Positions 24,501 to 32,153 of a stretch of 64,000 nt of DNA are shown here, piece by piece (the first letter of the stretch is position 1; each line of letters starts with the position of its first letter). A program made the translations under genes and the position numbers. The stretch is taken from contig NC_087393.1 of NCBI RefSeq assembly GCF_963675165.1, positions 1,389,002 through 1,453,001 of the forward strand, in the 5' to 3' direction. This DNA is from Halichondria panicea. Taxonomy: Eukaryota; Porifera; Demospongiae; Suberitida; Halichondriidae. Under the pieces are notes generated by a model that searched no databases, had not been told where the DNA came from, and saw nothing but the letters and a program-made list of their open reading frames with translations.

Positions 24501-26790
24501 TGTTTACTCACAGCTAAAGCGGTTTTGACCCAATCCTCCTGGGTTGGCTAATCCGGATTAGAACCTTATTTCAACCAGGATTAAAGGCCTCGTGTAGACG
24601 GGACTTAGATTACTGTATATGTATGTCACTGCACAAAAATCAAATTTGAAAATCTCAAAACAGTGATTAGATACTTGTAGTACATGTACGTTATAGTCAG
24701 TATTATATACGGTGCAGTACGTGTACCTTGTCAGTATGGCCGATATAGAATATCTGTTCCCCAGTCTTGATCTCCATGGCAATTACCAGACAATGACAGG
24801 GGTAGAACACACTCTCCCCATCTCTTCCGAACAGTAGTTGACCTGTACCATGACCTCCAAATCCTATGACCTTATTGAGCCTCAAGATGGGGTCTGGTTG
24901 GAGACTCTGCATTGAGCATAATTATAAGTATACGCAGAAGATAAAGAAGTTTGAACATAACTTTCTAGTCAAGACGAGTTGAGAGTCGAGATAATATTTT
25001 GTTGAACACATGGAACCAAGTCAACAATAATTTATGCCCATCAATACGACAGTGCTGACGAGAAACATCTTACATGTAGTTTTACAGGTACAGTATGTAC
25101 AAATCCGGACTCACCTGAAACTCTTGTTTCATCCCCTTCACTATCACACTCTTCCGGCTCCCCTCTCTATGCACCGCCACACCACCACCTCCCTCAGTGT
25201 ACACATGCACCTCTTCCAGTTCCTGCTCTGACCTCACTGCTCCACCTGATAACTTCTTTATTCTCTGTTGCTGGGACTTGAGGGCTCTGCCTGCTCTGGG
25301 TGTGGACCTGACAGTTCGACCTACTTTCTCTGTAGCTGTTGATTTTAAAGAGACAATTTCAGGAGCTTCTTTAGATGAGCGAGGTTTAAGCCTCAACACT
25401 CTGCTCTCAAGGTTTGGCTGAAATGAGAAAAATCATTATCATAATCAAGGGTATCAGGCTTAACATGTAACAAATGTACTATTGTAGCGGGACTTACATA
25501 ATTATGTGCACAACTGCATTACCATTACATGTACAGTACCTGTGATTTAGGCAATGTCTTCCCTTCTCTGGTATCAGTATGCTCTTGTCTGGCAGTCTTG
25601 TCAGGAGATGTTGTCCCTCTGTCTGGCTCCGCCGTCATTTCAGAACTCATAGACGGAAGCACTGAGACTTGTGGATGCATGCCTTTCAGTTTACGAGTGG
25701 ATGACCTTTGACTTGAAGACCCGTTCTCGTTAGGCTCATAAGGATACTGCATGTAGTCATACTTGTCAGAAAACTTCTCATCTTTCGTTAGGGGGAGAGC
25801 GATTTCCCTCGGCAAAGGTTGTGCAAATTTAGAACTGTCGAAGGTGAATGGACTGTAGTCAAATTCACTAGTGAAGATGTTTTTCACCAGCAGATTAGCA
25901 CAGATCTTGACATTCTTCAGGTACGAGTACTGTGTGTGGAGGTACTTGGACAGTATTGCTTTGAGGTTGATCTTCAATAGCGTCCATCGTAGAGAGGTTG
26001 GTATAGTGTCTGTGACTTTGGGGTTGTTTTCTTTATCAGAATTACATGCAAAAGGGAATTGCAACCAGGTTGAGGTCGACTTGAACTCCTTGAAGAGATT
26101 TGAGAAGGACAGACGTATGACCATTCCAGATGAATTGACAGTCTCCAAATGCAGCACAAAGTATTTTCCAGGGAGGGGTTTGAATATGGCGTAGAGGTAT
26201 TGTCCTGTGAGGCTGAGAGATTGTGAGGAGGTCTTGGGTATCTGGATGTAGTTGGCTGCAGGGATGGAGCCAAGGACTCGGAACACTGTCGATTTTATGT
26301 CCCTGTCCTGTACAGACGAAACAAAAACATAATAATTAAGAAATTGATTTATTGATAGCACAATTATTATATATTACATGTACATGTACAGTAACATAAT
26401 CATTGTGCATGTATTTTACAGTTCATTTCAGTTATGATGATGTCAAACCACATAAATCCCCGGTTTCCATCTTTGGACTGTCACATTATATACATCATAT
26501 CACGTACATCATTATAATTAGATATGCATTGTATGCGTGTATACCATCATTGACGAGACGTCTCCCTCCTTGCTGCATTTCTTCCACTGTCCCACTCCGA
26601 ATACCTTGAACAGACTCACATGAGGGTGCTGCCAAGCTGTAAATGTTGGTCCATGTACCATACAGATAATTATACAGATATACATATATATATGGAGAGG
26701 ATCTAGGAATAGTACATGTAGCTAGATCTACATGAGTGGCATTAATTAGGAAAATTTGGATGTTCAAGGCAAAGACTTACCACTGCTCAT
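9542..26790 (-). CDS. WDR90: WD repeat-containing protein 90 / POC16 orthologue, complete, 30 exons
   Basis: Exons (minus), 5' half: 26790-26781, 26636-26545, 26307-25540, 25417-25115, 24906-24727, 24214-24069, 23864-23688, 23488-23327, 22823-22618, 18203-18133, 17094-16921, 16731-16592, 16283-16166, 15860-15714, 15509-15204. 3' half: 15014-14750, 13985-13762, 13549-13318, 13158-13084, 12921-12791, 12735-12663, 12491-12298, 12168-12054, 11952-11881, 11712-11546, 11414-11021, 10845-10709, 10532-10359, 10146-9939, 9696-9542. Total 5616 bp, 1871 aa (human about 1750). Residues 1-200 form the CFAP20/DUF667 domain (AWQHPHVSLFKVFG, SNLFKEFKSTSTWLQFPF). From about 391 come several WD40 propellers (IGFGGHGTGQLLFGRDGES; final FSPNGKQLISASS). 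A Pro/Ser/acidic linker spans about 1035-1200. Family knowledge: a centriole inner-scaffold protein needed for centriole and cilium integrity. Its 4.4-kb intron 18204-22617 contains TRIM-NHL copy A on the other strand. An X-box lies about 130 bp upstream of the ATG. Confidence 0.95.
14197..14640. repeat. dispersed repeat (GGATCACTTCAGCTGTAAAT family)
   Basis: In a WDR90 intron. It contains GAAGTGCTAACCCTTGGCTG, AAAGAAGCCTAGAGTCTTAG, GTTCCTGGTACAGGATCACT and GCTATCCATGCTGTAGACGC in the same order as copies around 21.3-22.6 kb. Non-coding. Confidence 0.7.
16391..16561. mobile_element. MITE-like inverted-repeat element
   Basis: Arms CAGGGTGTCATACAGG (16391) and CCTGTATGACACCCCTG (to 16561) are inverted with one extra base. 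About 171 bp, non-coding, in a WDR90 intron. Confidence 0.75.
17381..17973. mobile_element. fold-back element with long inverted arms
   Basis: TTATACAGGGATTTGAGGAG at 17381 is mirrored by CTCCTCAAATCCCTGTATAA at 17973. The arms extend inward for roughly 130 bp and share GTTCTTGCAACTGTAATGTC and GGTTTGGAATGAGCC-type blocks. A second inner inverted pair (GAAGCTATCCTTGAG / CTCAAGGATAGCTTTAG) makes most of the 593 bp self-complementary. Non-coding, in the WDR90 intron between the exons at 18133 and 17094. Confidence 0.85.
18345..18388 (+). other. probable 5' UTR exon of TRIM-NHL copy A, with splice donor
   Basis: The block GTAGAGTGTACTGCAAAGCT ending in TTTAAT|GTGAGTT recurs upstream of every TRIM copy in the window (near 37983, 42441, 48295 and 52549). 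Each is followed downstream by a pyrimidine-poor CACAG acceptor just before the start codon. Here the inferred intron is 18389-18533. Confidence 0.6.
18560..20752 (+). CDS. TRIM-type RING / B-box / filamin / NHL protein, copy A (730 aa), nested in WDR90
   Basis: One uninterrupted coding exon. Order of domains: RING (C19, C22, C34, H36, C39, C43, C57, C60), two B-boxes (about 100-142 and 160-200), a B-box C-terminal coiled coil (about 205-350), a filamin/ABP280 repeat (about 375-465, ending VRGSPFTVVAMP) and a six-bladed NHL propeller (about 475-730, blades such as GVAVDRDDNIYVSDYKDHKV). This is the architecture of TRIM2/3/71-like E3 ubiquitin ligases, where the RING recruits E2 and the NHL propeller binds protein or RNA. 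The RING has three residues between C39 and C43 where two are usual. It lies antisense in a WDR90 intron and is the copy still in its ancestral host context. Sequence is closest to copy E. Substrate unknown. Confidence 0.93.
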   Translation: MAERVTKEAIKKLDAKLECSICLDPFKQPKLLPCYHVFCKSPCLEKLVTKDGRSLTCPTCRHIVPLSERGVAGLQSDFHIDHLFEIRDAFNKAAESSETQCGNCEAGKATGYCKDCEDFLCDNCQAAHQALKLTRSHQIVSRQEFQEQATKIITAKKTNPTCGKHRKNELKIYCDTCKELICTDCTIRLHKDHNYDLVDDVFPKHKKELVSSLKPVKEKLDKVQQALKVFDTLAKDIHDRRATLEADIHKEIDEQHLLLDQRRTELVGELKMLTQQNLIGLAAQRDQVEITQVKLASCLEYVEGALETGTVCEVLETKAPVLKRIEQISTKFNQDKLQPEIENKIKLITDGKEKLKKSCISYLRIHDDEMTDSCSLEGENLTGVEVNKAVKLKLRLKRQYRNIEVVAAVTHSHTQTPVKCEIIRRDNKYEIAYTPTNRGEHEINLAINGTHVRGSPFTVVAMPQPHTLGAPSRVISNLEKPWGVVVNSKGRVIVVEFGSGRIVIYDENYERIQVIDSRGKAAAGVAVDRDDNIYVSDYKDHKVRKFTANGDFLKEVGTKGDQRLQFSSPTGIGYNKTNDKIYVSEENNNRVQVLNPDLTFHSIISENEINSPLNVSFDRIGNAYVANFDKHNVKVFQSNGTLLRTFAAHGSGPGQLTNPCAIAVSNTDTVYVVEMWGHRISVFKTNGEFICNFGTQGKKEGKFDGPAGIVIDSHGNIVVADRGNRRLQVF
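21237..22590. repeat. cluster of three dispersed-repeat copies with a nested MITE
   Basis: Copies begin near 21237, 21640 and 22310 and share CCTGGTACGGGATCACTTCA, CATGCAGCCAACGTGCAAGT and GGCTATCCATCCTGTAAACG. The middle one is followed by nested inverted repeats. An outer pair, AGTATCAGGAGTGCATGAAT at 22046 and its invert ending near 22310, encloses a TA-flanked element 22068-22277 with termini CCGTATAGCG / CGCTATACGG. This fills the rest of the large WDR90 intron downstream of copy A. No gene seen. Confidence 0.75.
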
Positions 26791-27029
26791 TGTGTACTTT
26801 GTGACTAGGTAGGTCTCTTCTTAAAATTAGCGTGTTAGTATAGTCGAGTCATATCAGATCATAAAGATTCAGAAGATTAAGATTGCTTAGCTACTTTCCC
26901 GCCACATGCTCTCCTCAGTCGCCATGGAAACAAAGATAAAAATGACCATGGCATGCCAGATATTTATATGATGTAGGAGCCTCACTGCAGATCAATTACT
27001 GCAGATCAATTACTGTAGATCAATTATAT
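26791..27029. promoter_or_regulatory. WDR90 promoter, formerly bidirectional
   Basis: Between the WDR90 ATG (26790, minus) and a degenerate C22orf23 first exon (27030, plus). It contains TTTCCCGC (E2F-like, 26895) and a perfect X-box. About 180 bp, in part, are recognisably the same as 58540-58691, upstream of the intact C22orf23 gene. Confidence 0.75.
26918..26931. promoter_or_regulatory. RFX X-box, GTCGCCATGGAAAC
   Basis: The sequence fits the X-box consensus of two half-sites, GTNRCC and RGNAAC, around a central AT. RFX factors use this site in promoters of ciliary genes across animals. It is preserved exactly at 58579-58592 in the duplicated promoter. Confidence 0.75.
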
Positions 27030-27075
27030 ATGTCAGCCACAAGACCTGTGGATCAGGGATCAGGGGTCCCCCTAA
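27030..27075 (+). pseudogene. relic of C22orf23 exon 1 beside the WDR90 promoter
   Basis: ATGTCAGCCACAAGACCTGT here matches the start of the intact gene at 58692 (ATGTCAGCCACTAGACCTGT) and the following GTGG-TCAGGG. The match is lost after about 45 bp. The upstream AGCCTCACTGCA is shared too, but a small AGATCAATTACTGC repeat has been inserted before the ATG. Confidence 0.75.
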
Positions 27076-27164
27076 GCCCCCCACTGGAGCCGCACAACAG
27101 AATGGGGGAATCACACATGTACAACAAGATCGACCCACAACAAAACATGGAAGAAGACGAAGGT

Positions 27165-28560
27165 TGAGGCTATCCATGCTGTAAACGCAGCACTCTGGTA
27201 TCCAGGTGAGCTCAGACTGAATCACAGACAAACAAACAAACACACTTTGGACCGATTGCTATATAATGCGCGATCGATCGACCCGTACAAGGTTAATCAG
27301 TCCGTAATTGTACAGCGCCAGAAAAAGTTAATTTCACTTCTGAGTGGCGCATCTTTAGAGCACAAAAAATTGCGTTCAGCCCAAGCTAGTGCCTAAATTA
27401 TGGTGCCGCTTATGTTCAACAGCTAGAAAATTAGCGTGGTCTAGCTCAGTTTCACTTGCTAACGTATAGCTGCATCTACTCTGCTGAAAACAGCTCGCCT
27501 AACAAGCGCTTCACTATTATCATAAAAAAATTATTATTAATGAGACTCGGGCACCACAGGAGTGTTTGAGTATATATACTCCTGACACCATAAATCAGTG
27601 AGAGAGAGTGTCCCTTAGTTTATATAAATTGTTTTGAAGTTTAGGGTAGACTTTCCAAAGGTCAGTTAAATCCCACAGTGCATTATGACATATGTGCATA
27701 TAGTTATTGGCACGTACTGCGACAGAGGTCAAAAGGCAACTACTCATGCATGACGTTATGCTATTTTTCTGTCTAGTCACAGCAGTTTCGGATAGCTACT
27801 GGCCACCGAGGAAATGAGCAGTCTGACTTCTTCTTCATGCACTCCCAGCTGCATGTGCAACATTCAGATCACTGCACCATGCATGCAGCTTCTGATTAAA
27901 ATCTCTACTACTGTTTCTCCTATCGCCAAACTACTATAGATGAGAACGAGAGTTTAATTGGCGTGTAGGTGCATGATTCTCTGAATCTTTTATTGCTCAC
28001 CTCTAGCTCTTAATTGATACCTTACGTACAACTAAACTGGACACAAAAATAGCGGGACTCGGCACATTTACTTTAATTGCTTTGTTCACACATGATCTCA
28101 ACAAACTTTTAACCTCCTCTGGGTCACTAGCAGAGGAGGTACGACAGGCACGGTGCATCTCTAGCAATTAATAGTCTTTGAACACTAATTATCTGCCCAC
28201 CCCCCGCCCACACCCTGAGTGTATAATCAGAGGCTAGCTGCACCACGCCTATCGTACCTCCTCTGGGTCACTAGCATGCACTTGTAGTTGTGTAAACTGT
28301 TAGTAATCAGCACAAACCACAGCGTGACTATTATAAAGGCCTTGCATTATGCTAATTATGCTCTAATTTAGCTTTGGAGCTTATCAATTCTGAAGCATAT
28401 AATTATAGAAGCGCTAATACAAATTGGGGAAAATTCTGCGTCACTCTTATCTATTTATGGCATATCCGGTACTTCCATATTTCTGTGAATACGTTGGATA
28501 GATATTGAGTTGCGTGCACTCTTGCCTACATGCAGTTTAGTACTCATACACAATGAAAGC
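27165..28560. other. intergenic, repeat fragments only
   Basis: 27165-27245 is an end fragment of the GCTATCCATGCTGTAAACGC repeat followed by CAAA repeats. The block CCTCCTCTGGGTCACTAGCA at about 28112 recurs in part at 28256 and 54340, with ACACTAATTA-CCGCCCAC nearby in two of them. I see no convincing exon. Confidence 0.6.
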
Positions 28561-28564
28561 ACAG

Positions 28565-29136
28565 CGGGTGCTGATGCCTCGGTGGATGTGTCAAAGCTAC
28601 TAGCTATTGCTTCATAATATTCTTACAGTAATTTTGCTGCATCTGTAATCACAGGGAAACTTAAAGAAATGATCGACCAATTTGATCCTAAAGGATGCCA
28701 AAAGTACGAAAAAGCTAAAATTAATGGCTGCTGTATCAGTATAGAACCTATAGCTTGCAGCTCTCTTCTCGCTCTTGCAGCTATACCAATAGCTATAGCG
28801 TTCTATATTATAGTGCAGAGCTAACTACTATAAGTAAAATAGCAACACTCCATGGACAAGTTTCGCTACGCACTCTTCTGAAAAGGCTACAATAACATTC
28901 CAAGTAAGCAATACTATATAGGCATAACTCGAGAACAAAGCATTATTTTGCAAATCCACGAATTAAAAACAACAAAACATGACTATAGAAGCCTATATAA
29001 TCATATAGAAACTCTTAGTTACACTTCATTGATCCTTGAGCAGCTGTAGCAGTCTATATACAGACACACCGACAGACAGACAGACAGACATGCACACAAA
29101 CACACTATACCTCGCTTGCGCATGCGCACCGAGGCA
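28565..29136. repeat. dispersed repeat (GATGCCTCGGT family), third copy
   Basis: It begins GGTGCTGATGCCTCGGTGGA, contains CAGCTGTAGCAGTCTATATA and a short GACA tract, and ends CGCTTGCGCATGCGCACCGA followed by GGCAT. The termini GATGCCTCGGT / ACCGAGGCAT are inverted. Confidence 0.75.
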
Positions 29137-29189
29137 TAAATATTGCGAATATAATCAGATCAGTGTTGTATATTCTTCATTTCTGTTTG

Positions 29190-29665
29190 CAGGGCAATCA
29201 AGTGGAGATTTGAGACTAGTTGGTAAGTAATGGGTTAGCCTCGGCTGGTAGACTGGAGGTCTATTACAATGGACAATGGGGGACAGTGTGTTCTGACAGC
29301 TTCAGGTTTTACTGATGCAGAGGTGGCTTGTCGTCAACTAGGGTTCTCAACGTGTACTCAATATACGGAACAGTTGAAACTCTAGGGTGAGGGTGTAATC
29401 TCAGCATTGATAAATTATTATACTATATAATTTTTATAGTCTTTCATGACTCGCTATATATGCATGTAATTATATTTATATCATACTTTATTTTACTGCA
29501 GTTTCAATGATGAAGTCTCATTGAAATTTCAAACATGGCTGGACAAGCTTCGTTGTTCAGGAAGGGAGAGCAGACTGGTTGATTGTCCTGCTATCACTAT
29601 AATTGGAGTTGGAATTGCAGCCATTCAAAAGACGTGGCCTTAATCTTTACTGCAAGTATTAAAAT
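29190..29665 (+). pseudogene. decayed SRCR (scavenger receptor Cys-rich) domain, two exons
   Basis: First part: GDLRLVG, then [19 protein letters not shown], then after a frameshift [20 protein letters not shown]. After an intron with acceptor TTTACTGCAG (about 29501), WLDKLRCSGRESRLVDCP follows. A second frameshift leads to NCSHSKDVALIF. The order and the Cys pattern are those of an SRCR domain, used in secreted or surface receptors. At least two frameshifts and a stop in the downstream frame show that it is not functional as read. No other domain of the parent receptor is seen. Confidence 0.75.
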
Positions 29666-30004
29666 AATAATTATATAGAGGAGTATATAGTTTGGCATTG
29701 CTACAGTAATAATTTATGAGCTCGATCCTTTTACATACAGCATGCGTATTATTATGCCTCGAGGCGTAGCCGCACGAGGGATACGGTAAAGCTGACTGTG
29801 TGCAGTGGCGAGTCCAGTGCATACCCCCCCCTTTCTTGCCAGAAGACCAGTAATCACTGTAGATTAGCTAATAATTAAGATCTGTTAGCTCATTTTCTGA
29901 ACGAAGTGGGTGTGGCTTATAGCACAATCATAGAGCAGACGAGCTTTTGAAGCTGAAGAGCAAGATGATTTCTGCTATATCTTGCTACTAGTAATATGTA
30001 TGTA

Positions 30005-30303
30005 CAGTAGAACCTCGATTATCCGGCCCTCCATTATCCGGAACCTCGATTATCCGGCTTGGCAGTTTTCTTGTTATCAGATCAGAAAATGGGCGTGTCC
30101 CTCAAACACGCATGCGCATTGCAGCTGTTACCATGGAGACATGCCTGCTTATCTTCTGCGCATGCGCAGACAACCATGTGGCACTGCTGTTTATCAATAA
30201 AGTGGGTGGATCAAGGCGTGGTTTATCTATTCGATTATCCGGCATATTCACTTATCCAGCCTGCTTCTGGAACCAAGGTGTCCGGATAATCGAGGTTCTA
30301 TTG
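30005..30303. mobile_element. pogo/Tigger-type MITE
   Basis: The termini CAGTAGAACCTCGATTATCC and GGATAATCGAGGTTCTATTG are inverted, and the left end follows a TA dinucleotide. They match the typical pogo-superfamily ends. It encodes no transposase. A direct sub-repeat of the terminus is present at 30043-30060. An X-box-like GTTACCATGGAGAC lies at 30127-30140. Confidence 0.85.
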
Positions 30304-30859
30304 TGTATCATATTGTTGATCATTCAATCCATGACCAGATAGCCACTGATAGGGCTTTAAAAAAACAGTTGACCTTTTTTTTTAGTAAAATTGTTTCTTT
30401 CAATTGCCCCCCCCCCCTTTCCAAAGTCCTGGATCTGCCCCTGGTGTGTGTGTGTGTGTGTGTGTCTGTCTGTCTGTGTGTTTGTCTGTTCCAGCTGTAA
30501 CTGCTCAACGGTTGCAATGCGATGAAAACTATATAGGCTTCTAGCCACGTTCTCTTGGATTGGATTAGCAAACTAAAGCTTCTTTCTCGAGTTATGGCTA
30601 GTTTGATCCACATTAAAGGCTGTTGCAGCAGTCTCTACAGATTCTTTCGTAGCATCGTCTGCACTTGTTCGCAGAAACTTTCTATTCAACATACGAGTTA
30701 TAGCCTTGCACTAAAGCGCTAGCTTTTCGTTAGCTACAAGAGTCAGAAAAGATCTGTTAAAGCAGTAGCCATTTGCGAACTTGATCTCTTTGCAGCGCAG
30801 ACACACCCTTTAATAATTATTCCTGTGTATGTAATGCGCATGCTTGGCTACAGGCCATT

Positions 30860-31840
30860 TAAATAACATGCAGTTGCTTCAGGTCGTTGAAGATTATTCA
30901 TTATCAGATATAAGGCTTCTGTTTCTATTCATGCAGCTCCTCTCCTATAATGAATTCAGTTCTGTCAGCAATTGCAATCAACCCAGGTCCCAAATTGAAC
31001 AGTTTGTACAAAACAACCTCTCAACAAAGGTCACCTTTGTATAAAGGCCAAAACATTGTTCCCCAAAGGTGTCCGTTATAGAGGGGTTCCACTGTAGCAA
31101 CTCATACAATGCATTGTTGACATACAGTGCCTTCCATGCAGTGGTGACAAAAGGAAGGGGTAGCGTTTGACTATTTGAGAGGCAACAATTCTGTTGTCGT
31201 CAGAACGATTTCTTTTGTATGCATGCAATGTATATTAAACCAGCAATCCTAGTCAGAAACTTGGCTGAACCACTGAATCTATGCATATATACATGCAATT
31301 CAGGTGCAATCCTGTTTCGATATCGGAGCGATAATGGGTGGGGAACGGGGACGGATCAAGTAAATCGATATCTTCATTCCCAATCATTATCACTCGTTCT
31401 TCAGGGGTTGCTGAGTATTATATGAGGCATAATGTGGTGGAAGCATCCTGCAATGTGAGTAGGTGAATGTGCAAAGCAATGCAAGGCACATAAATATTTA
31501 ATTAGTTAAATAAGATTATGAAATGAGAGATACAAAGAGAGAAAAGGCTAAATGAACTATATCTGTCCAGCCAGTTTCTTGATCCGTTAAAAGGATGCTG
31601 TCTCTGCATGTCCTAACAATATATATTCATGCTGTATAATTAGTGCTATATATACAACTTGCAATATAATTATATATATAGTCATTTGTGTGTCAGTACA
31701 CAGCCTCTATATGTATATAGAGCGTGGGTCCTGGGTGACCCAGACCATGCATTCATTAACATGCATGCAGAGCATTTGTGTCCTCTTTTGTGTAATGCTA
31801 AAAATGTCTATATAATTATAGTTTTTAGGAGAGTGTTTCT
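30860..31840. other. intergenic, no gene seen
   Basis: Contains the right end of another pogo-like element (AGAGGGGTTCCACTGTA, about 31080-31096), AT-rich sequence and TATATA tracts. No exon with supportable coding content. Confidence 0.55.
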
Positions 31841-31844
31841 GTTT

Positions 31845-32050
31845 AGCGTGTTATATCATGTGGAAACTTCCTAAACAGTGTCTAAGCATTTTATATCATA
31901 GCAACCATGAGTATTTAGCCAATCATGCAGATTTGAATGTTCTTATCTAATCTTTGCTACATGATTTTCTAAGTGAAGTACATGATTTCTAAGTAAGTAC
32001 ATGATTTTCTAAATAAGTACATGATGTTCTAAGTTGGATAGAACAATACC
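31845..32050. repeat. direct repeat flanking exon 1 of the CARD gene, left copy
   Basis: About 190 bp beginning ATGTGGAAACTTCCTAAACA and including several ACATGATTTTCTAAGT-type sub-repeats. It recurs at about 32890-33090 on the other side of the first CARD-gene exon. Confidence 0.75.
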
Positions 32051-32153
32051 CATGCATACTTGGAGCCAAAGGGTGCATGACACTTCATAATTATCTTGAC
32101 CTATTATAGACTATATAATTATAATAGTAATCTACCTGAAAAAGTAAAGCAAA

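Noticed and set aside
27245..27560. Possible exon in the GC-richer stretch near 27.3 kb
   Set aside because: No frame of useful length with splice sites, and no recognisable peptide.
29982..30342. Overlapping plus-strand frames at 30.0-30.3 kb
   Set aside because: They lie within the pogo-type MITE and differ only by frame.
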